A DNA stretch of 64,000 nucleotides. Origin: Streptomyces lincolnensis. GTDB taxonomy: Bacteria; Actinomycetota; Actinomycetes; Streptomycetales; Streptomycetaceae. Position 1 is the stretch's first letter. Each line of letters begins with the position of its first letter. The notes beneath the pieces are model-generated. The model had not been told where the DNA came from. It ran no database searches and saw only the letters and a program-made list of their open reading frames with translations. The stretch lies in the NCBI RefSeq assembly GCF_021173675.1, contig NZ_JAIHON010000023.1:47978-111977 (forward strand). Reading direction: 5' to 3'. A program made the position numbers and the translations under genes. Positions 8,238-16,601 of this stretch are shown here, one piece after another.

Positions 8238-11200
8238 ATGAGTGCCACCGTGCAGGCCGCGCCGGCGAAGGACACGGGCCCGACGAGGCCACCCGGACAC
8301 GCCTTCCTCAGCAGGGTGCCGGAGGGCTTCGCGGCCTTCTTCGGCGCCCTCGGCCTGCTGTGCGTACTGCTCGCCCTCGTCCCGCCTCTGCGCACCCTGC
8401 TCCGCCCGGCCGTCCGCCTCCTCGACCAGATCCTGGTACCCGTCAGCGCCAACCTCGCCTACGCCGTCTTCCTGTTCCTGCTCGCCGGCGCGACCGCCGC
8501 CCGCAAGAAGATCGCCTGGTGGCTGGTCGTGGTCTACCTGGGCCTGCTCGTGCTGGCCGACGCCCTCGGCGTCGCCGTGGGCCTGTACGCCGACTCGATC
8601 CCCTCGCTCGTGGTGTGCGCCCTCGCCCTGGCCCTGCTGGTCGTGGCCCGCCGAGAGTTCTACGCCGCCTCGCGCCGGGCCGCCGTACGCCGGGCCCTGG
8701 CCGTCCTGTTCGCCGGGCTGGTGGCTGGGATCCTGGCCGGCTGGGGGCTCGTGGAGCTCTTCCCGGGCACCCTGCCGCGCGGCCAGCGACTGGCCTGGGC
8801 CGCCGACCGGGTGTGCGGCGGCCTGATCTCGGGCGGCGCCTTCGACGGCCGCCCGTCCCGCGCCCTGTTCTTCCTCCTCGGTCTGTTCGGCGCGCTCGCC
8901 CTGCTGAACGCCGCCGCGACCCTGTTCCGCTCCCAGCGCCTGGAAGCGGCCCTGCATGGCGACGAGGAGGACCGTATCCGCGCCCTCCTGCGGCGCTACG
9001 GCGATCAGGACTCCCTCGGCTACTTCGCCACCCGCCGCGACAAGGCCGTGGTGTTCTCGCCCAGCGGCAAGGCGGCCGTCGCCTACCGGGTCGAGGCCGG
9101 GGTGTGCCTGGCCGGCGGCGATCCCGTGGGCGACCGGGAGGCCTGGCCGCACGCCATCGCCGCCTGGCTGGAGATGGCCCGTCGGCACGGCTGGGCGCCC
9201 GCCGCGATGGGCGCCTCCGAGGACGGCGCCAAGGCCTTCGCCCGCGCCGGACTCGGAGCTCTGCAACTCGGCGACGAGGCCATCGTGCAGGTCGCCGACT
9301 TCGACCTCGACGGCCGCGACATGCGCGTCACCCGGCAGGCCGTCCGCCGGGTCCGCCGCACCGGGGCGACCTGCCGGATCCGCCGTCACTCCACCCTCAC
9401 CGACGCCGAGATGGAGGAGGCGATCGACCGGGCCGACGCCTGGCGCGACACGGAGACCGAACGCGGCTTCTCCATGGCCCTGGACCGCCTCGGCGACCCG
9501 GCCGACGGCGACTGCCTGCTGGTGGAGGCGGTGAGCGAGGACGGCCGCCTCCTCGCCCTGCTCTCCTTCGTCCCCTGGGGCCGCGACGGCGTCTCCCTGG
9601 ACCTGATGCGCCGTGACCGCGGCGCCCCCAACGGCGTCATGGAGTTCATGGTCGCCGAACTGTGCGCGGCGGCACCCAAGGCGGGCATCCGCCGGATCTC
9701 GCTCAACTTCGCCGTGTTCCGCTCCGCCTTCGAGGAAGGCGCCCGCATCGGCGCCGGACCGGTCCTCAGACTCTGGCGCCGCCTGCTGCTGTTCTTCTCC
9801 CGGTGGTGGCAACTGGAGGCCCTGTACCGCTCCAACGCCAAGTACCGCCCCGAGTGGTACCCGCGCTTCCTCTGCTACGGCGACGCCGGCGCCCTCGCCC
9901 GCATCGGCCTCGCCTCCGCGATCGCCGAAGGCTTCGTCTCCGTACCGTCGTTGCGCAAACTCTGGGGAAAGGGGCACCCGAAGGGCGGGCACCGGCCGGC
10001 CACCACCGAAGGCCTGCCGTCGCTCTCGGCGCTCGGCCTCGACGGAGGGGACGAGGCCGGGGCCGCACGGCCGGACGCGGACCTGCCCGAGCAGGTCCGC
10101 GTCCGGCACCGCACCCTGGACCGCCTGCGCGCCGACGGCACCGATCCCTACCCGGTCGCCGTCCCGCACCGCACCCACGCCCTCGCCGAGGTCCGCGCGG
10201 GCGAGCAGGTCACCGTCGCGGGCCGGATCATGCGGGTGCGCGACTTCGGCGGCATCGTCTTCGTGACGTTGCGCGACTGGTCCGGGGACCACCAACTCGC
10301 CCTCACCCGCGACCGGTCGGGCCCCGCCCTCGACCGCTTCACCGCCGACACCGACATCGGCGACCACATCACGGCCACCGGCCTCGCGGACACAAGCGAC
10401 AAGGGCGAGCCCACCGTCTTCGTCACCTCCTGGCAGCTCACCGGCAAGTGCCTGCGCCCGCTGCCCGACAAACGCCGGGGCCTGACCGACCCCGAGGCCA
10501 AGGTCCGCATGCGCTACGTCGACCTGGTCGCGAGCCCCGACGCCCGCGACGTGGTCCGCGCCCGCTCCACCGCCGTACAGGCCCTGCGCCAAGGCCTGCT
10601 GGAGCGCGGCTACCTGGAGGTCGAGACCCCGATGCTCCAGCAGATCCACGGCGGCGCCAACGCCCGCCCCTTCACCACCCACATCAACGCCTACGACCTC
10701 GACCTCTACCTGCGCATCGCCCCCGAGCTGTATCTCAAGCGGCTGTGCGTCGGCGGTCTGGAGAAGGTCTTCGAGATGGGCCGCACCTTCCGCAACGAGG
10801 GCGTCTCCCACAAGCACAACCCCGAGTTCACGATGCTGGAGGCCTACCAGGCGTACGCCGACTACGACGTGATGCTCGACCTCACCCGCGAACTGATCCA
10901 GGGCGCCGCGACCGCCGCCCTCGGCTCGCCCGTCGCCCGCAGGGACGGCACCGAGTACGACATCTCCGGGCCCTGGCCGGTCAAGACGGTCCACGGCGCG
11001 ATCTCCGAGGCACTGGGGGAGGAGATCGACGCGGACACGCCCCTGGAGCGGCTGCTCCGGCTGTGCGACCGCGCCGGCGTGCCGTACACGACCGACGACG
11101 GCCGCGGCGACGTCGTCCTCGAGATGTACGAGCGGCTCGTCGAGGAGCGCACCCAACTGCCCACCTTCTACAAGGACTTCCCGACCGATGTCTCCCCGCT

Positions 11201-11513
11201 CACCCGCCAGCACCGTCTCGACCCACGGCTCGCCGAGCGCTGGGACCTGGTCGCCTTCGGCACCGAACTCGGCACCGCCTACTCCGAGCTCACCGACCCC
11301 GTCGAACAGCGCCGCCGCCTCACCGCGCAGTCCCTGCTCGCCGCCGGGGGCGACCCCGAGGCGATGGAACTGGACGAGGACTTCCTCGACGCCCTCGAAT
11401 ACGCCATGCCGCCCACCGGAGGACTCGGCATCGGCGTCGACCGGCTGGTCATGTTCCTCACCGGCCTGACGATCCGTGAGACCCTGCCGTTCCCCCTGGT
11501 GCGACGCCGCTGA
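8238..11513 (+). CDS. lysX: Bifunctional lysylphosphatidylglycerol synthetase/lysine-tRNA ligase LysX
   Basis: 1091 aa. N-terminal third: about six or seven membrane helices (residues 25-235). Middle: DUF2156/MprF-type aminoacyl transferase (about 240-565; DSLGYFATRRDKAVVFSP, AGGDPVGD). C-terminal part is a full class II lysyl-tRNA synthetase: OB-fold anticodon domain (about 623-735), motif 2 FRNEGVSHKHNPEF (about 849) and motif 3 GLGIGVDRLVMFLTG (about 1061). Such fusions charge tRNA-Lys and transfer lysine to phosphatidylglycerol, reducing surface negative charge and sensitivity to cationic peptides. Slightly shorter than the mycobacterial enzyme as I remember it. ATG at 8238. Confidence 0.93.
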   Translation: MSATVQAAPAKDTGPTRPPGHAFLSRVPEGFAAFFGALGLLCVLLALVPPLRTLLRPAVRLLDQILVPVSANLAYAVFLFLLAGATAARKKIAWWLVVVYLGLLVLADALGVAVGLYADSIPSLVVCALALALLVVARREFYAASRRAAVRRALAVLFAGLVAGILAGWGLVELFPGTLPRGQRLAWAADRVCGGLISGGAFDGRPSRALFFLLGLFGALALLNAAATLFRSQRLEAALHGDEEDRIRALLRRYGDQDSLGYFATRRDKAVVFSPSGKAAVAYRVEAGVCLAGGDPVGDREAWPHAIAAWLEMARRHGWAPAAMGASEDGAKAFARAGLGALQLGDEAIVQVADFDLDGRDMRVTRQAVRRVRRTGATCRIRRHSTLTDAEMEEAIDRADAWRDTETERGFSMALDRLGDPADGDCLLVEAVSEDGRLLALLSFVPWGRDGVSLDLMRRDRGAPNGVMEFMVAELCAAAPKAGIRRISLNFAVFRSAFEEGARIGAGPVLRLWRRLLLFFSRWWQLEALYRSNAKYRPEWYPRFLCYGDAGALARIGLASAIAEGFVSVPSLRKLWGKGHPKGGHRPATTEGLPSLSALGLDGGDEAGAARPDADLPEQVRVRHRTLDRLRADGTDPYPVAVPHRTHALAEVRAGEQVTVAGRIMRVRDFGGIVFVTLRDWSGDHQLALTRDRSGPALDRFTADTDIGDHITATGLADTSDKGEPTVFVTSWQLTGKCLRPLPDKRRGLTDPEAKVRMRYVDLVASPDARDVVRARSTAVQALRQGLLERGYLEVETPMLQQIHGGANARPFTTHINAYDLDLYLRIAPELYLKRLCVGGLEKVFEMGRTFRNEGVSHKHNPEFTMLEAYQAYADYDVMLDLTRELIQGAATAALGSPVARRDGTEYDISGPWPVKTVHGAISEALGEEIDADTPLERLLRLCDRAGVPYTTDDGRGDVVLEMYERLVEERTQLPTFYKDFPTDVSPLTRQHRLDPRLAERWDLVAFGTELGTAYSELTDPVEQRRRLTAQSLLAAGGDPEAMELDEDFLDALEYAMPPTGGLGIGVDRLVMFLTGLTIRETLPFPLVRRR

Positions 11514-11602
11514 CGCCTCGTCATGGGCCGGACGGGTGGAATCGTGCCGCCGCCCCGGTGTCGCTGTGGTGCGTCGGGGGAGTGATGGGCGACTGATGAG
11601 TC

Positions 11603-12490
11603 ATGAAGAAGGATCAGTTGCTCTCACGGCTGCCGTCGTCGCTCCCACGGCTGCCGTCCGCGGCGGTGTTCACGCGGCGCCGGGTGCTGCTCGCGGGGGC
11701 CGGCACCGCAGCCGTCGGCGCGGCCGGTACGGCAGGTCTGCTGTCGCTGGGCCAGGGCGCCGAACCGGCCGCCCCCGCCCCCGCCGCCGGGCCCCCGGCG
11801 CACCGCGCGGTCAAGCCCTCCGCCTACCGCCTCCAGCCCCTGACCGGATACGGACCGCCCCGGACCGCCCCGGCCCGGACCGTCGTCCGGCACGAGCCCT
11901 TCCTGCGCATGTCGGGCCGGGGCCGCTCCATGGTGCTGACCTTCGACGACGGCCCCGACCCCCGCTACACCCCGGACATCCTGGACACCCTCGCGGAGTA
12001 CGACGTCCGCGCGATGTTCTTCGTCTGCGGGGAGATGGCCGCCGACCACCCGGACCTGCTGGCCCGCATGGCCGACGAGGGGCACGTGGTCGGCAACCAC
12101 ACCTGGTCCCACCCGCTGCTGACCCGCCTGAGCCGCGGCCGGATCCGCTCCGAGATGGAACGCACCTGCGAGGTCATCGAGGAGGCGTACGGCGAACGCC
12201 CCCAGTGGTTCCGCGCGCCCTACGGCGCCTGGAACCGCGCCGCCTTCCAGCTCGGCGCCGACCTCGGCATGGAACCCCTGGCCTGGACGGTCGACACCCT
12301 CGACTGGACCACCCCCGGCACCCGCACCATCGTCGGCCGGGTCGAGCACGGCGCCGCCCCCGGTGTCGTGGTCCTCTCGCACGACGCCGGGGGCGACCGC
12401 ACCCAGAGCGTCCGGGCGCTGCGCGACTATCTGCCGCATCTGCTGGATTCCGGCTACCACGTCACCGTCCCGAGACGGCATCACGCATAA
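11603..12490 (+). CDS. Secreted polysaccharide deacetylase (NodB domain)
   Basis: 295 aa. The N-terminus has a twin-arginine-like FTRRRVLLAG before an Ala/Gly-rich hydrophobic segment, suggesting Tat export. Catalytic NodB motifs are complete: LTFDDGPD (about 113; base and metal Asp), NHTWSHP (about 163; metal His pair), RAPYG (about 205), DTLDWTTPGT (about 231) and VVLSHDAGG (about 256). It removes acetyl groups from extracellular polysaccharide, most likely peptidoglycan or another GlcNAc polymer in the wall. It lies between lysX and a sortase in a stretch of envelope genes. Confidence 0.9.
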   Translation: MKKDQLLSRLPSSLPRLPSAAVFTRRRVLLAGAGTAAVGAAGTAGLLSLGQGAEPAAPAPAAGPPAHRAVKPSAYRLQPLTGYGPPRTAPARTVVRHEPFLRMSGRGRSMVLTFDDGPDPRYTPDILDTLAEYDVRAMFFVCGEMAADHPDLLARMADEGHVVGNHTWSHPLLTRLSRGRIRSEMERTCEVIEEAYGERPQWFRAPYGAWNRAAFQLGADLGMEPLAWTVDTLDWTTPGTRTIVGRVEHGAAPGVVVLSHDAGGDRTQSVRALRDYLPHLLDSGYHVTVPRRHHA

Positions 12491-12525
12491 CCGGAGAACA
12501 CGACGCCGGTCCGGTCGGGGAACGC

Positions 12526-13197
12526 TCAGCGAACCTCGACCAGACGGGCGAAAGCGACGACATTCCCGTCGTAGCCGTTCTGTTTGGAGAAACCGCCTCC
12601 GCAGGTGATGACCCGCAATTCGGGGGCGCCTTTCGAACCGTAGACGCGGTCGCCGGGGAAATTGTTCTTCGCGAAGACCTCGATACCGTAGATCTCGAAC
12701 ACGGCCGTCTTTCCGTCCTTACGGGCGACCTCGACGCGATGCCCCTTCTTCAGGGCCCCGAGTGCGTAGAACACGGCAGGTCCGCGGCTGTTGTCGACAT
12801 GGCCGACCACCACGGCGGTGCCCTTCTCGCCGGGCGAGACCGCACCGGTGAACCAGCCGGCCAGGTTCGGGTCCTCCGGCGGCGGTGCGCCGACCCAGCC
12901 GTCCGCGTCCAGGCCGACCGCCATGACCGGCGCGTCCACCCGGATCGCCGGGATCCTGACCCGGTCGGGCACCGCGTACGGCAGGGGAGCGGGACTGTTC
13001 AGGAAGGTGCCGGGCGTGGCACGGCTCTCGGCGGCGGCCGCGGACGCGGGCTGCGGGGGCCCCACGTCGAACTCGCCCGAGCCGTTCCGAATGAGCGCGA
13101 GGCCGGTCAGCAGAACAAGCGCTATCACGCCCCAAGGAGCGCGCTTCTTCCGCGGCTCCTCCTCTTCGGCCAGGTCGGCCAGTTCGGACGCAGTCAT
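12526..13197 (-). CDS. Class F sortase
   Basis: 223 aa. A short acidic/basic cytoplasmic head is followed by one membrane helix (about 23-38, WGVIALVLLTGLALI), and then an extracellular sortase domain begins at VRIPAIRVDAPVMAVGL. Catalytic His is in VVVGHVD and catalytic Cys in the TLXTC-like VITCGGG. The domain ends with GYDGNVVAFARLVEV. The length and single N-terminal anchor fit class E/F actinobacterial sortases. Class F enzymes join surface proteins to the wall, but their signals are poorly defined. The two following surface proteins are likely clients. Confidence 0.88.
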   Translation of the reverse strand: MTASELADLAEEEEPRKKRAPWGVIALVLLTGLALIRNGSGEFDVGPPQPASAAAAESRATPGTFLNSPAPLPYAVPDRVRIPAIRVDAPVMAVGLDADGWVGAPPPEDPNLAGWFTGAVSPGEKGTAVVVGHVDNSRGPAVFYALGALKKGHRVEVARKDGKTAVFEIYGIEVFAKNNFPGDRVYGSKGAPELRVITCGGGFSKQNGYDGNVVAFARLVEVR

Positions 13198-13530
13198 TCG
13201 ACTTCCCCTCTCGACGCGGCCGTCGCCACGTCATTCGCGCATACGAGAACGCTAAGTCCCGCACGTGCAACCGGCGACGGGACGGACGCGAACGGGTGGC
13301 CCCTGCCGCGCCCGGTGCGCCATCCGAGTTGCCGCCGACAGGAATTTTCTGACGGTCCGTGACCTGCGGTGATATCCGATTGTGTGGTTGTCGTTCGGCG
13401 TGTCGTCTCACCAGGACGGCCCATTGCCGAAATGCGGGCCTGTGCAGGGCATCTGAGGGTTTTTCCGGGAGGCGCTTTCTCGCCGATCCACCGGGGACCG
13501 TTCCCGGGGCGTCTCCCGCGGAGGAACAAC
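13198..13530. other. Divergent intergenic region, sortase / surface protein
   Basis: 333 bp without a convincing gene. It must hold the promoters of the leftward sortase and the rightward surface-protein gene, but I could not pick out a confident -35/-10 pair or strong dyad. A ribosome-binding sequence (gcggaggaac) sits 5-15 bp before the ATG at 13531. Confidence 0.4.
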
Positions 13531-14025
13531 ATGCGTACTCATCGTGCCCTGGCGGCCACGGGCGCCGCGGTGGCCCTTCTCGGGTTCACCGCGCCGACGG
13601 CCGCCGCGTGGGATCAGCCGACCAGCGTCAGTGTTCTGCCGAGCGTGATCGCGCGCGGGGGCCAACTCCAGATCACCGTCACCGGTTCCGCCTGCACCCT
13701 GGCGGGCAGCACGGTCAGCTCGAACGCCTTCCCGACCACTCCGCTCGTGTCGCAGGGCGGCAGCGGCAACACCTCCACGGCGACGGCCACGGTCAACGCG
13801 AACGCCGGCCCCGGCGCGTACAGCGTCACCACGAACTGTGAGGGCAAGGCCAAGACGTTCACCAACGCCTTCACCGTCATCGGCGGTGTCCGAGGCGGTA
13901 TCGGCGGCAGCAGCTCCACCGGGGCGACGCCGACCGACATGGCCATCGGCGGCGGACTCGTCGCCGCGGCCGTCATCGGCGGTGGGGTGTTCTGGATGCG
14001 CCGCCGGTCCGAGAAGAGGATCTGA
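13531..14025 (+). CDS. Secreted, C-terminally membrane-anchored surface protein
   Basis: 164 aa. A Sec signal peptide (about 1-26, cleavage near TAAAW) precedes an all-beta domain (SVSVLPSVIARGGQLQITVTGSAC) with two cysteines, a Gly/Ser-rich linker, then a sorting-signal-like end: STGATPTDMAIGGG, hydrophobic helix, and MRRRSEKRI. No LPxTG is present; the TGATPTD region before the helix may be the sortase signal. Closely similar in plan and sequence to the convergent gene at 14131. Start chosen by the good SD and signal peptide. Likely client of the class F sortase. Confidence 0.8.
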   Translation: MRTHRALAATGAAVALLGFTAPTAAAWDQPTSVSVLPSVIARGGQLQITVTGSACTLAGSTVSSNAFPTTPLVSQGGSGNTSTATATVNANAGPGAYSVTTNCEGKAKTFTNAFTVIGGVRGGIGGSSSTGATPTDMAIGGGLVAAAVIGGGVFWMRRRSEKRI

Positions 14026-14078
14026 CCACCCCTCGACGATCCCGATCCGCTCGCGGAGGCAGCCGAGCGCACGTGAGA

Positions 14079-14125
14079 CAGGCCGTCGCCCCGGACCCCA
14101 TCAGGGAATCCGGGGCGACGGCCTG
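14079..14125. terminator. Bidirectional terminator hairpin
   Basis: A perfect 17-bp stem, caggccgtcgccccgga (14079-14095) pairing with 14109-14125, 13-nt loop, between two convergent surface-protein genes. Confidence 0.85.
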
Positions 14126-14130
14126 TGCGC

Positions 14131-14646
14131 TCAGGCGTCGTCCGCGCCGGTGCGGCGGCGCGAGAAGTGGTACGCCGCGCCGACCGACCCGGCGATGAGC
14201 GCCGCTCCGAGGCCGATCTCCTTGAGGTCGAAGCCGGCGAAGCTGCCGCCCTCACCGGCGTGCACACCCCTGTTGTAGGGGGGAACCGGCATCGGGGTGG
14301 GGACCGGGCGGCCGCCGGCGATGGTGAGGTCGGCGTTCTGCCAGAACGTCCCGCAGTGGAACGTCACCTCGTACAGGGCGCCCGGTTTGGCGTCCCAGTC
14401 GACCACCGCCGTCGCCGACGACTGGCCCTTGCGGATGGTCACGTCGTCGAAGACACCGGAGGAGACCAACACGTCCTGGTCGCATCCCGTGGCACGCAGG
14501 GTCACCTGCCCGCCCGCCGCGATGGTCTGGGGCAGGACGCCGACCCGGAAGCCCGAGCTCTCGCCGCTCGCGTGGGCGGCGGGGGCGGTGAAGGCCAGGG
14601 CGCAGGCGCCCAGCAGTGCGGCCGAAGCGACGCGTATCGCGCGCAT
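14131..14646 (-). CDS. Secreted, C-terminally membrane-anchored surface protein (paralogue of 13531 gene)
   Basis: 171 aa; ATG preceded by a strong ggagg. Signal peptide (about 1-27, cleavage near AHASG), beta domain FRVGVLPQTIAAGGQVTLRATGC that aligns with SVSVLPSVIARGGQLQITVTGSAC of the neighbour, two further cysteines, a Pro-rich linker (PVPTPMPVPPYN), GVHAGEGGSFAGFD, a hydrophobic helix and a basic SRRR tail. The plan fits a wall- or membrane-anchored protein. The pair probably arose by duplication and inversion beside the sortase gene. Confidence 0.8.
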   Translation of the reverse strand: MRAIRVASAALLGACALAFTAPAAHASGESSGFRVGVLPQTIAAGGQVTLRATGCDQDVLVSSGVFDDVTIRKGQSSATAVVDWDAKPGALYEVTFHCGTFWQNADLTIAGGRPVPTPMPVPPYNRGVHAGEGGSFAGFDLKEIGLGAALIAGSVGAAYHFSRRRTGADDA

Positions 14647-14903
14647 GGTGGTTCCTCCGGTCCCCGAGGAGCAGCTGCGGACCTCTTCCGCTCGCGCCTG
14701 AAATGCACCTCGATGACCGAAACGCTAGGAACATGTGTGCGTCCGCGCGATCGCAGTCGCGCGAATGGGGCAAGCGTGTGCGCCGCTCAGGGGATCCACG
14801 CTCCCGCGGCCGGGGGACGGTGGCGGAGTGTCGGCCGTCCCCCGGCGGCCGGTGTGCTGGGGGCGGGCCGGCGCGGGTGTGGTGAGGGTGCGATGAGGGG
14901 TCG

Positions 14904-15668
14904 TCAGCCCTTGGCGTCCGGGAAGAGGTTCAGGAACGGCTCGGCGGACGCGGCGATGCTGTGGCTGTAGGGGGTGTCGAAGGCCCAGATCAGGAAGAGC
15001 AGGAAGGCGATCAGCGCGGAGAACAGCCCCGCGAGGACCAGCTCGCGCACCGTACGGCGGATCTGGAGGGCGAAGATCATGCCGACGGTCACCGCGCCGC
15101 CGCCGATCAGCCCGAACCACACCACGCCCGGCATGGTCGCCCCGGTCGACTCCGCCCGGGCGTTGCGTGCCTGGTCGGCGGTGGCCACCTGGTCCAGCAG
15201 GGGCTGGTAGGCCTGGGCCTGGAAGTCCGTCGTCGGCTCGTAGTCGGTGACGTCGACGCGGATCTTCTCCAGGAGTTCGCCGCCGCGTTCGGTGACCTGC
15301 TTGTGGTCGGCCATCGCCTTCCACTCGGTGGTGACGACGTGTCCGACATAGACGTTGACATCGTCGCGAATGCGGTCGCGGACCTCGGGCGGATAGACCC
15401 GGACCCGCTCCGAGATCTCGTGCAGGGCCTGGGCCTCCGTCTGGACGTGGTCCTGGGCGGTGCTGCGGGCCTCCCAGACACCGGCGATGGCCAGGCCCAG
15501 GACGATGGCGTACACCACGCCGATCCACATCGTCATGTACTCGATGACGTCCGGCGTCTCGTTCGGATCCTCGTCCTCGGGCGCCGTACGGTGCCGCACG
15601 ATGGTGATGATCACCACCACGGCGCACGCGGCCACCATCGCGAGGGTGAGAACAAGCCATTCCGGCAA
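14904..15668 (-). CDS. DUF4239 (bestrophin-like) membrane protein
   Basis: 254 aa. Two N-terminal membrane helices (about 4-22 and 48-66), a central extracytoplasmic-looking helical region (about 70-175, HEISERVRVYPPEVRDRIRDDVNVYVGHVV), then two more helices near 185-205 and 212-230. This is the architecture of the DUF4239 family; no enzymatic motif is visible. It starts 20 bp after the stop of the proline-rich surface-protein gene on the same strand, so the two are probably cotranscribed. Function unknown; a channel role is only suggested by the family's bestrophin-like name. Confidence 0.78.
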   Translation of the reverse strand: MPEWLVLTLAMVAACAVVVIITIVRHRTAPEDEDPNETPDVIEYMTMWIGVVYAIVLGLAIAGVWEARSTAQDHVQTEAQALHEISERVRVYPPEVRDRIRDDVNVYVGHVVTTEWKAMADHKQVTERGGELLEKIRVDVTDYEPTTDFQAQAYQPLLDQVATADQARNARAESTGATMPGVVWFGLIGGGAVTVGMIFALQIRRTVRELVLAGLFSALIAFLLFLIWAFDTPYSHSIAASAEPFLNLFPDAKG

Positions 15669-15688
15669 GAGTGCCTCCAGGATCGGCG

Positions 15689-16333
15689 CTAGCGGGGCCG
15701 CAGCGCGGCGACGGCGATCACCGCGGGAGCGGTGATGAGCAGGACGTAGACGACGGGTGACGTGGTCCCGTTGGACGGCCGTTCAGGGGACTTCGCCGTC
15801 CGGTAGCGCGGATAGCTGACCGGGCTGGGGGTGGGACGTGGGGTGGGCTCGGCCGACGGTGTCGGTGTCGGTGTCGGTTTCGGCGGGGGAGCGGGCGGCC
15901 GGACGGGAGCCGGAGCCGGGGCGGGCGGCGGAGTCGGCGTGGGCGTCGGCTGCGGGCGGGGCGGTTCCGGGCGGGGCGCCGGTGGTGGGGGTTCGGGCGT
16001 GGGCGTGGGGCGCGGCTCGGGCGGCGTGGGTTCGGGCGGTGGGGTGGGCGTCGGGGTGGGGCTGGGCGTGGGTGGGGGAGTCGGTGTCGGCGTGGGGGTT
16101 GGGCAGGGCGGGGGAGGGGGTGGCGGTGGCGGACAGAGCGGCGGAGTCGGCCAGGTGAGGGTGCCGGCGGCCACCACCACCTCCGCTCCTTGCGGGCCTG
16201 CCGAGATGTGGACGCACGTGGAGGCGTCGGCGGCGGCCACTCCGGCCGACGGCCCCACCAGCAGCCATGCCAGCGTCGCCAGGGCCAACACCCTTATGGC
16301 GGGGGCGGATCGGGTCGGTTCGGGTCTGTGCAC
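15689..16333 (-). CDS. Proline/threonine-rich secreted protein with C-terminal anchor
   Basis: 214 aa. Signal peptide (about 12-35), a short region with two Cys (STCVHISAGPQGAEVVVAAGTLTWPTPPLCP), then about 110 residues of PTP, PEP and PPP repeats, then SPVSYPRYRTAKS and a C-terminal hydrophobic helix with a short basic end. The Pro/Thr tract would be an extended, wall-spanning stalk, possibly glycosylated. The low-complexity DNA makes length variation between strains likely. Strand choice rests on signal peptide, helix and codon bias; the opposite strand reads as poly-Gly/Val. Confidence 0.72.
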   Translation of the reverse strand: MHRPEPTRSAPAIRVLALATLAWLLVGPSAGVAAADASTCVHISAGPQGAEVVVAAGTLTWPTPPLCPPPPPPPPPCPTPTPTPTPPPTPSPTPTPTPPPEPTPPEPRPTPTPEPPPPAPRPEPPRPQPTPTPTPPPAPAPAPVRPPAPPPKPTPTPTPSAEPTPRPTPSPVSYPRYRTAKSPERPSNGTTSPVVYVLLITAPAVIAVAALRPR

Positions 16334-16601
16334 GACGAAGATCCTGGGGCCTGGTGTGCCGTCCTACGCCCGAGCGGGACCGGATTGGTCCGAAAGGGGG
16401 AAAGGCGCCGTCGGAGGTTTGACCGGCGGCTGTCCGTGCCCAGCAGGGCGTACGCGTGTGCGAGGAGAAGCGGGTGAGCCACAGGGTCCGAAAAGAAATA
16501 TGCGGGACGGTTGAACGCGAACCGGCCTCCCATGCGTACCCATGGTCGTGCGGCGGCACAGAAGGGCGCTGCAACAGCCTTGGAATTATGGGGAGTTGAC
16601 G

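Noticed and set aside
8145..11213. 1022-codon open frame on the minus strand across lysX
   Set aside because: Opposite-strand shadow of lysX: composition is Gly/Val/Glu-rich with no domains, and lysX has full motifs.
15831..16514. Gly/Val-rich plus-strand frame opposite the proline-rich gene
   Set aside because: No signal peptide or defined start; minus-strand reading has signal, Cys pair and C-terminal anchor.
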